DNA of 64,000 nt from Aliivibrio salmonicida LFI1238 (lineage in GTDB: Bacteria; Pseudomonadota; Gammaproteobacteria; Enterobacterales; Vibrionaceae), in the NCBI RefSeq assembly GCF_000196495.1, contig NC_011312.1, forward strand, positions 1,860,001 through 1,924,000, given 5' to 3'. How positions within the stretch are numbered: position 1 is the stretch's first letter; the number at the start of each line of letters is the position of its first letter. A program made the translations under genes and the position numbers. Of this stretch, positions 27,362 through 36,950 are shown one piece after another. The notes under the pieces are model-generated. The model was not told the DNA's origin and searched no databases. It saw only the letters and a program-made list of their open reading frames with translations.

Positions 27362-29453
27362 ATGGCTATTAATCAATGGAATGATTACTTACTTGAGCAA
27401 GTACGCCAACTGCCAATGGCATCATCAAAACAGCAAGTGCAATTTCAACTCAACACAATTGAAGTGGAAGCATCGAAGCTAAATCGATTGATCCCTCAAG
27501 AATTTGAATTAATTTTCACAGCCTATATGCAAGCCCGAACAGGCAAACTCATCGCCGCTATCAGTACTTTTTTTGATGCGATCAGTCTTGCTCAACAAAC
27601 CAACCAAGAATTTTTGATCTGCTTTTGCCATTATAATATTGGTACTCTTTATGGCATGCTCGGTAATTATTTCTATGCGAATAAATTTTTAACGAAAGCA
27701 GAAAAATCACAACAATTTTGCGATCATTATATCTGCGCTATTATTAAAAATAATATTGGGGATATTTTTCGTCAACTTGGTAACTTCACTGAAGCTCTCA
27801 CTTATTTATCTTCCGCCGCAGAAACCTTAAAAAAAATATGGCCCTCAAGGATCAGCCGCGCTCCCTCTGTTTAATATTGCAGAAATTAAAGCCAAACAAT
27901 TCCACTTTTCAGAAGCCGAAATTATTTTATCTTCCTTGTACCCAGTAATAAAAAATGAAGCCAGATACTTAGGTTTTTATTATAAAATCAATGCAGAGAT
28001 TGCAGGCAACCAAGAAGACAGTAACAAAGCGGAAGAGTACCACTTACTTTCAATTGAAAATATGAAAGCATCTAACAACGATTATTATCTATCAGAAATG
28101 ATTTTAGAATACTGCCATTTTCTTACGAGTAACAATAAATTTGATGTTCTTGATGATTATATTCAACAAGGGTTAGTCATTGCTAAATCGTTAGAGAGTG
28201 ATAAATTAATTGATGGTTTCAACGATATTATTCTACTTAGAATTCAAGATATTAAAGATATTACAATTAGAGAGGAGCACTATAAAACACTCACCTCCTC
28301 TCTTCTTAATTCAAGACGTGAACTCTTAAAACGCGAAAATGAGTACCTACAACAATTATACCGTTTAAACACCACTAAACTTGAATTAAGTACAATGAAA
28401 GCCTTATCAGACAATCTGGCGGTTATTAATAAAATTGGCCAATATATTAGTACCTCGACTGATATACAAAGTATCTTACCAAAGATACAACATGACCTTT
28501 CTTCATTATTTCAAACAGACACTCTCGCGTTAGGGTTTTACGAACAACATAAAAATGAGATAGTCATTCATTATTTAGATGACTCTACTATTGTAGATGC
28601 CCCCTATGTCACTCATTGTGATAAAGAAGCAACTTACATGAGCTATTGTATTAGTACCGCAACCCCATTTTATTTTAATCACATGACTTGTGAAGAAAAA
28701 ATAACCTTACTAGGAGATAGCTGCAATAAGAAAGTTAACTTTCACTCTGCGATGTTTGCCCCTATTTTTATTAATAATGAAGTAAATGCGGTATTTACAA
28801 TTCAAGCAAAAGAGAGCTACCAATACCAAGCCTTTCATTTTGAGCTATTTTCTCAACTGATTAGCTACATCTCTATATCACTTGAAAATCAACAAAACAG
28901 ACAACAACTTTTAGCGTTATCTCAAACCGATCATCTTACGCAAGTTTGGAATAGAAAATCCCTAGACATTCATTTTCAGCAATTAAAGTCTCAAAAAATA
29001 AAATACTTCACAGGGGTAATGATTGATATCGACCATTATAAAGAATACAACGATACTTATGGGCACGTTGCTGGCGACGAGGTATTAATTCAAGTCAGTA
29101 ATATTATCAAAAAATATTTTTACAGCTTAACCACAAATGTCTACCGCTATGGTGGGGATGAGTTTTTTGCTTTATTAGAAGGCATTGATCAAGAAAAAAC
29201 ACAGCATAAACTATCTTGTATGCTTGAAGAACTTACATCTCTGCAAATTCCACATAAAAATTCAACATGCTCAACCTACGTTTCGGCGTCAGTTGGCATT
29301 GCTTATTTATCTGATAATGAAAAAAACATCACGCTAAATCAATTGATTGATGAATCAGATAAAGCGCTCTACCATGCAAAGCGAAACGGCCGAAATCAGT
29401 TTTGTGAGCGGTCTCAATTTACCAAATTAAACGCTGAAACCTTAAGGCATTAA
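27362..29453 (+). pseudogene. TPR-GAF-GGDEF diguanylate cyclase, frameshifted
   Basis: Two frames make one protein of about 697 residues. Codons up to 27874 encode TPR-like helices (HYNIGTLYGMLGNYFYA; NNIGDIFRQLGNFTEAL). The second frame continues the TPR-like part from about 27837 and then has a GAF-like domain and a GGDEF domain (residues near the end, VYRYGGDEFFALLEG). The break lies in a run of eight A (27829-27836); seven A would restore one frame. The catalytic GGDEF is intact, but the inhibitory RxxD site upstream of it is absent (SLTT). A bare second half could be made from TTG 27936. It sits between nrdB and yfaE, which are usually adjacent. Confidence 0.85.
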
Positions 29454-29510
29454 TTCATTTTTAAACTATGTTATAGTCACTATTCTATTTTTAGAACCCT
29501 TAATCAAACA

Positions 29511-29786
29511 ATGAAAATATACATAAATAAAATAATAACGATCACCAACCAGCCCAATGTTTCTTTGCTAGAAATGATGGAACAACAAGGCATGGTCGTC
29601 GAATCACACTGCCGTAACGGTGACTGTGGCACTTGCCGGTGCACGTTAGTGTCTGGAGAAGTCAGTTACTCTACGTTCCCACTTGCTTTTTTAGCCCCTA
29701 ATGAAATATTGCCTTGCGTTTGTACAGCAAAAACAGATCTTGTTATCGACGATCTTACGTTCCAAACTCTCGCAAAAAAAGCATAA
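29511..29786 (+). CDS. yfaE: YfaE-like [2Fe-2S] ferredoxin for NrdB maintenance
   Basis: The 91-aa protein has the plant-type ferredoxin cluster motif CRNGDCGTCRC and a distant fourth Cys (PCVC). YfaE reduces the diiron centre of NrdB to regenerate the radical cofactor. In relatives it follows nrdB directly; here a 2-kb GGDEF gene lies between. Length matches the family. Confidence 0.88.
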   Translation: MKIYINKIITITNQPNVSLLEMMEQQGMVVESHCRNGDCGTCRCTLVSGEVSYSTFPLAFLAPNEILPCVCTAKTDLVIDDLTFQTLAKKA

Positions 29787-29808
29787 AAAAACGACCCTTC
29801 TAGGATCG
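29784..29808 (-). terminator. Terminator of the CinA-like gene
   Basis: On the minus strand CGATCC and GGGTCG pair (one G-T pair) around a 5-nt loop, followed by seven T. Confidence 0.75.
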
Positions 29809-29843
29809 CATTATTCGGTTATCAAGCACATCAATACGTTAAA

Positions 29844-31076
29844 CTATAATGCACTCTGTGGTACGTAAATTTCTGATTCACGATTTATCGATTCATATTG
29901 ACCAAACATCGGTTTCTTTTCTAAACAACGACGCAGCATATCTAACATGAGTGTCGAGACTAATGAACGCATATCATTATAATTATAATCACGCTTTAGG
30001 CTGATTAACTGTCCCCATTCGCCATAAGCCGTTGATAATGCAACAGCAACTTTGCCATTAAACATAGGACCAGAAGCTAAACCAATTGACGTTTGAGTTC
30101 TCTCTCGTGTTGCCGCCGCCAGTGCTAAAGCAGCAGCCAGTGGATCTTGCCCTGCCATTTGCTGATCAATTTTAGAAGATAAAATCCAACCCTGCTTCAT
30201 GCAAGAGCGAATTTGTTCATCTTCTTGCAACCAATTGGTTAACCACCCACCCGTCGCCTGCTCCGCAACCGTAAAGTTCAGCATAAATTCAGACAGTAAT
30301 GCACCAACATTAGGGAGCATTGATTCATCAACACTAACAACGTTGTCCCCTAGAAGGTGATATATCGTCTCTAACGTAGGGAAGCGTCCATCATGATTTG
30401 CCGGACCAAATAATTTCACTTCAATAAAGGGTAACGAAGAACGGTATCCAATATCAAAACCATGCGGAAGTCGTACACTTTGAAGCTTATCCTGAATACC
30501 CGATTCTGATAAACCAAACGTAAACAATCGGCTGCATTCAGACGCTTCAGTCATTGGATGCCATTGTTTCATACGTGGCAAGATTTGATGCTCAACCATT
30601 ACTTTAAACTCCGATGGGACGCCTGGAGTAAAGATAACGATTGTTTTATTTAATTCAATGAAGAAACCACACGCAGTACCAACAGGGTTCTCAATCAACT
30701 GAGCACCTTCAGGTAACATTGCTTGTTTAATGTTACTCCGTGGCATCTCTTTACCCTGCTCTAAATAACGAGCCTGCATGCGATCTAGCCAATATTGTGA
30801 CATCACAAGTGGACAGTTCATTACTTTCGCAGCCGCTTCTCCAGAAATATCATCAGAGGTAGGGCCTAACCCCCCATTAACAATCACAATAGAGGCATTT
30901 TGACTTTGATGCTGAATTTCAGAAACCAATGAATCTATGTTATCCCCAACCGTTGAGCGGTTAGATAACTTAAACCCATGCTGATAAAATAACTGAGACA
31001 TCCATGCTGCATTGGTGTCAACAATGTCGCCATGTAAGACTTCCTCTCCTGTGCTGATCATTGCAATTTGCAACAT
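29844..31076 (-). CDS. CinA-family protein (molybdopterin-binding-like domain)
   Basis: This 410-aa protein has the N-terminal CinA/MoaB-like domain (MISTGEEVLHGDIVDTNAAW, VNGGLGPTSDD, FTPGVPSEF) and a C-terminal PncC-like domain with ATGGW (residues near 260) and GLASGP. Relatives act on NMN or ADP-ribose in pyridine-nucleotide recycling; E. coli YfaY is the closest kind. The C-terminal domain motifs are weakened, so NMN deamidase activity is uncertain. Confidence 0.8.
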   Translation of the reverse strand: MLQIAMISTGEEVLHGDIVDTNAAWMSQLFYQHGFKLSNRSTVGDNIDSLVSEIQHQSQNASIVIVNGGLGPTSDDISGEAAAKVMNCPLVMSQYWLDRMQARYLEQGKEMPRSNIKQAMLPEGAQLIENPVGTACGFFIELNKTIVIFTPGVPSEFKVMVEHQILPRMKQWHPMTEASECSRLFTFGLSESGIQDKLQSVRLPHGFDIGYRSSLPFIEVKLFGPANHDGRFPTLETIYHLLGDNVVSVDESMLPNVGALLSEFMLNFTVAEQATGGWLTNWLQEDEQIRSCMKQGWILSSKIDQQMAGQDPLAAALALAAATRERTQTSIGLASGPMFNGKVAVALSTAYGEWGQLISLKRDYNYNDMRSLVSTLMLDMLRRCLEKKPMFGQYESINRESEIYVPQSAL

Positions 31077-31186
31077 GCACTTTTCCTCTTTGATATTTCT
31101 ATAATTACCTCTAATTTATCACATTAGGCTATTCAAAAACTATGATGTTGAGTAAATATTACCGTATTTAAGCACACTTAACATTT

Positions 31187-31227
31187 TGTAATAATAAGTT
31201 TACACCTAGTGTATTCTTATTATTACA
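31187..31227. promoter_or_regulatory. Paired TyrR boxes upstream of the TyrP-like gene
   Basis: TGTAATAATAAGTTTACA (31187-31204) matches the TyrR consensus TGTAAA-N6-TTTACA at 11 of 12 positions. A weaker box (TGTATT-N6-ATTACA, 31210-31227) lies exactly 23 bp further, the strong-plus-weak arrangement known for TyrR-controlled tyrP. Both precede an aromatic amino acid transporter. Confidence 0.75.
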
Positions 31228-31302
31228 ATAATTTGAATTAGAGATAAATAGGCAGTACATTCGCATCACTAACAAAGTATTACAGAAGAAAAGAGACAGT
31301 CT

Positions 31303-32475
31303 ATGAAGTCAAAAGTATTCGGAAGTTCACTTATAATTGCAGGAACGACCATCGGTGCAGGCATGCTAGCCTTGCCATTAGTCTCGGCAAGTCTTGGATT
31401 CTTTACAGCAAGTGTATTAATGATAGCCATTTGGGCAGTGATGAGCTATACGAGTTTGCTGATGCTAGAAGTTCATCAGCACAGTGATCGTTCAGCAACA
31501 TTGCATAGCTTAGCTTTGCAGTTTCTGGGAAAGAATGGACAACGACTGGCTACCTTTTCGATGCTTTTTCTTTTTTACGCTTTATGTGCCGCTTACATTG
31601 CCGGAGGCAGTGAGCAATTTCACACCAAAATTAATCAACTCTCTTTTATTTCATTATCGAAAACGAGTTCAACGATTCTATTCACCCTTATTATCGCGTT
31701 CATTATTTCACTAGGCACAAAAACCGTCGATTTTATTAATCGTGGGTTATTTAGCTTAAAAATCGTAATGCTAATTGCGATACTCTTCTTCTTAACCCCG
31801 AATATTAGTGGCGAGTACTTATTAGCATTACCGGTTGAACAAGGCGTTTTCATTACGGCTTTACCTGTAGTGTTTACCTCTTTTGGTTTCCACGGAAGTA
31901 TTCCTTCGATAGTGAAATACTTAGAACTTGATATTAAGAAAATTAAAATCAGTTTATTGGTTGGATCATCAATTCCACTTGTCATTTACCTTTTTTGGCA
32001 AGGCATTACACTTGGTCTATTGTCGCAAAGTGAATTCTCAACGATAAATAGCTTAACCGCCTTTATAACGACGATTCAAAACTCGATAGATAAAGCTTAC
32101 ATTCAACAAGCCTTGTCCTTATTTGCCGATCTCGCTTTGATCACGTCATTTATAGGAGTCAGTCTTGGATTGTTTGACTTTTTACGTGATTCATCTAAAA
32201 AATGGCAACAATCTACCATTATTACGGCATTACTAACTTACACTCCTCCCTTGTTATTTGCTTTGTTTTATCCACAAGGATTTATTATGGCACTAGGGTA
32301 TGCCGCTATTGCACTTGTTATTTTAGCGTTATTTTTGCCTGTTGCTTTGGTTGTTTCTGCACGAAAAGTACATACAGGCACTCATTACCAAGTAGCAAGT
32401 AAGAACTTGGGGTTAATCGTAGCGGTCATCCTTGGAATAACAATAATTGGCTGCCAAATAGTGGTATCACTCTAA
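31303..32475 (+). CDS. Aromatic amino acid (tyrosine) transporter, TyrP/Mtr family
   Basis: The 390-aa membrane protein has about eleven hydrophobic segments and starts with SLIIAGTTIGAGMLALPL, the HAAAP-family hallmark. The substrate is probably tyrosine because of the TyrR boxes upstream, but tryptophan is possible. It is a single gene with its own terminator. Confidence 0.85.
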   Translation: MKSKVFGSSLIIAGTTIGAGMLALPLVSASLGFFTASVLMIAIWAVMSYTSLLMLEVHQHSDRSATLHSLALQFLGKNGQRLATFSMLFLFYALCAAYIAGGSEQFHTKINQLSFISLSKTSSTILFTLIIAFIISLGTKTVDFINRGLFSLKIVMLIAILFFLTPNISGEYLLALPVEQGVFITALPVVFTSFGFHGSIPSIVKYLELDIKKIKISLLVGSSIPLVIYLFWQGITLGLLSQSEFSTINSLTAFITTIQNSIDKAYIQQALSLFADLALITSFIGVSLGLFDFLRDSSKKWQQSTIITALLTYTPPLLFALFYPQGFIMALGYAAIALVILALFLPVALVVSARKVHTGTHYQVASKNLGLIVAVILGITIIGCQIVVSL

Positions 32476-32532
32476 ATATAATGACTAATAATAGTTTTAT
32501 TAATTGAAGTCTGAACTATCATTAAAAGTTAT

Positions 32533-32560
32533 AAACACTCGTTTTTATGAGTGTTTTTAC
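32533..32560 (+). terminator. Terminator of the TyrP-like gene
   Basis: AAACACTC and GAGTGTTT pair around an 8-nt loop, followed by TTTAC. Confidence 0.85.
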
Positions 32561-32636
32561 TTTTATGTTTTGCATTTTATCTCTAATAGTAGATAATTGT
32601 GACCTAGCTCGTATTTAATATAGTTAAGGACTTTCA

Positions 32637-33551
32637 GTGAAAAAACAAGCAATAGCCAGTTTGCTTTTAGGGTGCACTGCGTCAACACAAGCATTTGCAC
32701 TTGATACTAACAGCGCTTATGACATCGATTATAAAAGTGATTGTTCTAGCAACATTTATTCAAGCTATTGCTCTGCGGCTTCATTTGATTTCTCCCCTGT
32801 ACGGTTAGCGGGTGATGTGACGCCATCAAAAAAAGCGGATAATAACGATTTCGCGACAGAACAAGTCCCCCATTATCTACGCGTATCTGATCAACGAGAT
32901 TGGGATTACTTACTCGCGCAATCCTATACAATCCTTGGCTTAAGTGTTGCCACTGTTGGTTTAATGACATTTCTACCAGAAAGTATCACTAAATGGGATT
33001 CTGAAGATTCAAGTCTTAAAGGTCTTGGCTCTAAATGGAAAGATAATGTCACAGCGGGTCCTGTTTGGGATAAAGATGAGCATTTCTTAAACTATGTAAT
33101 GCACCCTTATTTTGGTGGTGTGTACTATACCGCAGCTCGACATGCCGGTTTTAATGAATTTGAATCGTTCCTATACTCAACAACGATGTCTACTTTTTTC
33201 TGGGAATATGGTGTAGAAGCATTTGCTGAAGTCCCATCAATTCAAGATTTATTTGTAACGCCTTTCTTTGGTGCCGTTGTTGGTGAGCTAATGCTGCAAC
33301 AAGAGCTTAGTATCACGGCAAATGGTGGCGAAGTATTAGGATCAGACACATTAGGTAGCGTCAGCTTATTCTTCTTAAACCCAGTGGGTCATATTCATTA
33401 TTGGGTAACCGATGCATGGGGTGGAGATACTGAAGTTAACCTTGCTTATAATGCTTGGTTTAGTAATGGTGATGCGGCACAATTTGCTTATGATGCAGGC
33501 ATGCCTTACACCGACCAATTTGTCGGCCTTGAAGTTAAATTAAAATTCTAA
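32637..33551 (+). CDS. DUF3943 outer-membrane-like protein
   Basis: This 304-aa protein starts at GTG 32637 with AGGA seven bases before. A signal peptide ends near residue 22 (AFA before LD). The middle part NYVMHPYFGGVYYTAARHAGF and the aromatic C-terminus ending VKLKF suggest a DUF3943-type envelope protein, possibly a beta-barrel with the terminal Phe sorting signal. Function is unknown. Its terminator is broken by an IS4 element. Confidence 0.8.
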   Translation: MKKQAIASLLLGCTASTQAFALDTNSAYDIDYKSDCSSNIYSSYCSAASFDFSPVRLAGDVTPSKKADNNDFATEQVPHYLRVSDQRDWDYLLAQSYTILGLSVATVGLMTFLPESITKWDSEDSSLKGLGSKWKDNVTAGPVWDKDEHFLNYVMHPYFGGVYYTAARHAGFNEFESFLYSTTMSTFFWEYGVEAFAEVPSIQDLFVTPFFGAVVGELMLQQELSITANGGEVLGSDTLGSVSLFFLNPVGHIHYWVTDAWGGDTEVNLAYNAWFSNGDAAQFAYDAGMPYTDQFVGLEVKLKF

Positions 33552-33599
33552 GCGTATAGACACTAAAAAAAAGACATCCTAAGCGGTAATGCCGTTCAC

Positions 33600-34907
33600 T
33601 TAAGGGTGAATGGCATTCTTGTTTCTGGCATATCGTTGAGGTCTTGGTTTTACCATTCGAGGGAATGTTCTTTCCCTTCGCCTATCAAGTATTAAGCTTT
33701 CAGCCATCTGGTGGAAGCCTTTTAATTGTCGAGGGATCGCTCCTGGCGTTGAGTATGGTAAACCAACTAATAATGCAGATACATGAGCAAGTGTCCCATT
33801 AAAACTCAATTGATAAGGGAGATAATTTCCTTTTAAATTAAAGCAAAGCTCTACCATTTGGTAGCGAATTAAATTATAAGTCAACAAGATACCCCATAGT
33901 TCTTGTTTCACTAATTCAGGCAGACGGCTTCGTAGTGTTAAGCGATTTCCTAACATGTATTGTTTCTGCTCTCGGTAACCCAATTCTATTTCCCAACGAT
34001 GCTCATAAAGACCGACTATATCTTTCAATGGGTAACGTAATGGGTCAATCATTGACGTCAGAACTTGATAATCTTTTCCTTTAATTTTTCGAGTCACGAG
34101 ACGAGCAGTCATCGTTTCAGGTAAATTAGAAAACAGTTTTCTTGCTCTTGGGTTACTCCGAAGAATAACAAGTTTGTCATTACGACCTAGCGATCGAATT
34201 ATTTCATATTGAGTATTTTTTTTAAGGGGAATAAGCCAGTGACGCTCTGAGCCTGTCATCTGCCATTTATGTAGTAATCCTAATGAATAGAACCCCTTAT
34301 CGAACATAGTTACGCTATGGTCAGGTGTACTATCTATTAACTTCTCTGCCAATATCATTTCATTTGTATTGTAATTATCGAAAGCGCTCGCTGTAATAAG
34401 ATGACTGCTTAGCTCCATTTGGCAAACCATTCTTACCTGTGGATATTGAGTTCCTTTTTGGCGAGAAAAAGCCTCTTCATTTTTCTGGTTATCAGGTGCT
34501 CTCCATACAACACCATCAACGCCTAAGAGAGTTAGTCCATTCCATTTAGGAAGATTAGCACTCTTAAGCCAGGAACTTGTCATTCGCTCAAAGACTGCTT
34601 TCATTGCTGCTTCACCTAGATTTTTTCGGCGCTGAGTAAGGGCACTAGGAGCGACAAAAGCTTTACCTGTACGGTCTACAATATCAAGCTGATTAACTAA
34701 ATCCTTCATGGATTTATTGTTATAGATAGCCATACCAACAAGTAACCATACCATTGATTCAAGAGTAAGCTTTCGCTTCCTCATCGTCACCGTATCAGTG
34801 AGAGAATAAGCCTCATCAATCAGATGGATTGGAAGTAAATCAGCGAGAGTCTCTACGTTGCTAGGTTTCCAGTCATTGATTATGTTTAGAGCTTGAGAAA
34901 CATCCAT
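33600..34907 (-). CDS. IS4-family transposase
   Basis: The 435-aa product (from ATG 34907, MDVSQALNIINDWKP) has IS4-type DDE motifs: GVDGVVWRAPD (first Asp), TMFDKGFYSLGLLHKW (second Asp) and the YREK-type signature YEHRWEIELGYREQKQ (catalytic Glu). An in-frame start nine codons earlier lies within a hairpin and would be less accessible, so I prefer 34907. Length fits the family (about 440 aa). Confidence 0.93.
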   Translation of the reverse strand: MDVSQALNIINDWKPSNVETLADLLPIHLIDEAYSLTDTVTMRKRKLTLESMVWLLVGMAIYNNKSMKDLVNQLDIVDRTGKAFVAPSALTQRRKNLGEAAMKAVFERMTSSWLKSANLPKWNGLTLLGVDGVVWRAPDNQKNEEAFSRQKGTQYPQVRMVCQMELSSHLITASAFDNYNTNEMILAEKLIDSTPDHSVTMFDKGFYSLGLLHKWQMTGSERHWLIPLKKNTQYEIIRSLGRNDKLVILRSNPRARKLFSNLPETMTARLVTRKIKGKDYQVLTSMIDPLRYPLKDIVGLYEHRWEIELGYREQKQYMLGNRLTLRSRLPELVKQELWGILLTYNLIRYQMVELCFNLKGNYLPYQLSFNGTLAHVSALLVGLPYSTPGAIPRQLKGFHQMAESLILDRRRERTFPRMVKPRPQRYARNKNAIHP

Positions 34908-34910
34908 AAA

Positions 34911-34943
34911 AAAATCCAAGTGCATAAAATACACTTGGATTTT
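34911..34943 (-). terminator. Hairpin guarding the IS4 transposase start
   Basis: AAAATCCAAGTG and CACTTGGATTTT form a 12-bp stem with a 9-nt loop, then TTT on the minus strand, three bases before the transposase ATG. It could end transcripts entering from outside, or hide the ribosome site, and so limit transposase synthesis. Confidence 0.6.
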
Positions 34944-35285
34944 GACATCTAAAAAGGATCGGTCAACCGATCATATTTACCTTAAATGATCGGCATTACA
35001 TCCTAAGCGGTGTCTTTTTTTATATCTAAAATTCGCTCTACCTAATCCTGATTCCAGTCATTATCTTTTCATTTTAATAATCAACAGATTAATCGCGACA
35101 TCGCAAATAGCTCATCTAATTAATGTCATATGAGTCTGATTTTAACAAAGAGAATAATCTGGTGTTTATGTTAATTAGAATGCTTAACTAGATTACAAAC
35201 ACAGTAAGCGTGCGGGGAACTACACCTAACAAATAAAATTCATTATGCGTATCTTACGATCTTTCATTTAACGAGAACGTAATTA

Positions 35286-36286
35286 ACCTGAATTCTGGAT
35301 AAAACATGCTTTAAGCGAGGATTAGTTCAAATTCACATTCTGATAGCTTAATTCGTGGCTTTTGTTTTTTTAAACAATAAGCCACAACGCCTGAAATTAC
35401 ATTTAGCATGAAACCAGTCACGCTACGATGACGGCTATGTTCAATTTGAGAGATATTCTTCAATTGGTCATTTATCGTTTCGATAATGTATCTCTTTGAT
35501 AACATAGCCTTATCAAAAGCACTTATCTCTTTTGCTTTCATGTTTTTTCGCGAGGTAGTCACTAAATCGACATCAGAGTTCTTTAAGCTCTCACTCAACT
35601 TTTTACCTATGTACCCTTTATCAGCGTACAATTTCCCCGAGAGTTCTTTGCATAAATCAGGTACAGGAGTCCTATCATTTACATTGCCAGCTGTGATTTT
35701 CAGCGAAATAATTTCTCCAAGATGGTTAATCAATAAATGAAGTTTGAAGCCGAAAAACCATCCCATGGTACCTTTTCCTCTTTTCGCAACACCATCAAAG
35801 ACTTTATGGCGAGGAATTCGAATGTTATGGCATACTTTAAGACTCGTGGAGTCAACAAAAGCAATGCCAGTCGGCTTACCTTTGATAGATTGAAAATAGG
35901 CACACATTGGGGCGATTAGGCTAGGCATTTTGCTCACAAATCGAGTGTAGCTAAGTAAATTTGGAAAGTATCCTTTCCAATATTGATGAACTAACCCGAT
36001 ATAGAAGTTCTTGAAATCTCTATGATTTGATTGATGAAAAGCGATGACAATAGTCATACATTCACTAGTAGACATTACTGACTGACGTTTTCTTTTTCTC
36101 TCACTAGCCTCAACAAGGTATTTTTCCCATTGAGATAAGAATTGATAACAAAAATCATCGACATCACAAAATATATCAACTAATTTATTCATCTTGCCCA
36201 CCTTTTAAAATACGTTCAAATAATTCTTGGTCGAAAGATCTGATCGTTAGGTGGGCAATTAGTTCAGCCTTATCCAGAATTCAGGT
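35286..36286 (-). mobile_element. IS982-family insertion sequence, 1001 bp, nested in IS66
   Basis: Perfect 17-bp inverted ends ACCTGAATTCTGGATAA (35286-35302 and its inverse at 36270-36286) are flanked by a 6-bp duplication TAATTA (35280-35285, 36287-36292). The target is the base just before the ATG of tnpA. Because TAATTA is palindromic and adjoins AT bases, a shorter duplication cannot be excluded. Confidence 0.93.
35311..36192 (-). CDS. IS982-family transposase
   Basis: The product is 293 aa from ATG 36192 (MNKLVDIFCDVDDFC), with AAGGTG six bases upstream; a GTG three codons earlier is also possible. DDE residues appear in AFVDSTSLKVC, KLYADKGYIGKK and RYIIETINDQLK, the order typical of IS982. 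The protein is full length. Confidence 0.93.
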   Translation of the reverse strand: MNKLVDIFCDVDDFCYQFLSQWEKYLVEASERKRKRQSVMSTSECMTIVIAFHQSNHRDFKNFYIGLVHQYWKGYFPNLLSYTRFVSKMPSLIAPMCAYFQSIKGKPTGIAFVDSTSLKVCHNIRIPRHKVFDGVAKRGKGTMGWFFGFKLHLLINHLGEIISLKITAGNVNDRTPVPDLCKELSGKLYADKGYIGKKLSESLKNSDVDLVTTSRKNMKAKEISAFDKAMLSKRYIIETINDQLKNISQIEHSRHRSVTGFMLNVISGVVAYCLKKQKPRIKLSECEFELILA

Positions 36287-36291
36287 TAATT

Positions 36292-36606
36292 ATGCAAAAA
36301 GATAAAAAGAGAACACCAGAGCAATGGCACGCTCTATTTGAATCTCAGCAATCTAGCAAGCTTAGTGCCGCTGAATTTTGTCGTAACCATAATATTCTGC
36401 CAAAGACATTTAGTGCACGTAAAGCACAAGGGAAACAAAAGATTAACGCTTCTACTTTCTTGAAAGTAGAAGCGTTAACATCAACTATCATCGCCACTCC
36501 ATAATTACCAGATATTCAACTTTCTATCGGAAAATTGCGATTAACATTGCCAGCTAATACTGAACCTCACTGGATAGGACTCTTATTAAAAGGGTATCAA
36601 TCATGA
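36292..36606 (+). pseudogene. tnpA: IS66 tnpA of copy 2, nonsense at codon 71
   Basis: Compared with the gene at 51-365, a CAA codon has become TAA (36502-36504), leaving 70 of 104 residues. Two neighbouring bases near codon 46 also differ (ACGATGG to ACAAGGG). The native upstream sequence is displaced by IS982, whose end gives a CAGGT about six bases before the ATG. Confidence 0.92.
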
Positions 36607-36950
36607 ATGTATTTACTGATGTTTCCACCATTTATCTTCATCGTGATTTTGTCGATTTTCGCAAGGCCATTAATGGCCTTGTCGTGATTGTTGAGCAAGA
36701 AATGCAACTATCACCGTTTAGTGATGCTCTATTTATATTTTGCAATAAGCCTCGTGATAAACTCAAAATATTGTATTGGGATAAAACAGGATTCGCTTTA
36801 TGGTACAAGCGATTAGATGAAGACCGCTTCAAATGGCCACGAAATATAAATAACGATACGTTAGCATTATCAGAGCAGCAACTGACACTGCTATTACAAG
36901 GTTTTGATATCTTAGGACATCAACCGGTACATTATCAAACAACCCTTTAA
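36603..36950 (+). CDS. tnpB: IS66 accessory protein TnpB, copy 2
   Basis: The 115-aa product is identical to that at 362-709. Translation normally depends on coupling with tnpA, whose reading now stops about 100 bases upstream, so expression may be reduced. Confidence 0.93.
   Translation: MNVFTDVSTIYLHRDFVDFRKAINGLVVIVEQEMQLSPFSDALFIFCNKPRDKLKILYWDKTGFALWYKRLDEDRFKWPRNINNDTLALSEQQLTLLLQGFDILGHQPVHYQTTL

Larger units (their letters stand above)
33587..34998 (-). mobile_element. IS4-family insertion sequence, 1412 bp
   Basis: The ends TAATGCCGTTCACTTAAGG (33587-33605) and, inverted, TAATGCCGATCATTTAAGG (34980-34998) match at 17 of 19 positions. Identical 12-bp copies of CATCCTAAGCGG flank the element (33575-33586 and 34999-35010), a target duplication of the size made by IS4. 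The single transposase gene is intact, so insertion is recent and the element is likely active. One end contains GATC sites, which in related elements make transposition sensitive to Dam methylation. Confidence 0.95.
33565..35021 (+). terminator. Terminator of the DUF3943 gene, split by IS4
   Basis: AAAAAAAAGACA (33565-33576) and TGTCTTTTTTT (from 35011) would form a perfect hairpin stem with loop TCCTAAGCGG if the IS4 element were removed. The target duplication CATCCTAAGCGG covers the loop. The insertion therefore separates the two arms by 1.4 kb. Confidence 0.8.

Noticed and set aside
35021..35203. Possible small RNA or gene between IS4 and IS66
   Set aside because: AT-rich sequence with no stable hairpin beyond the split terminator and no open frame of note.
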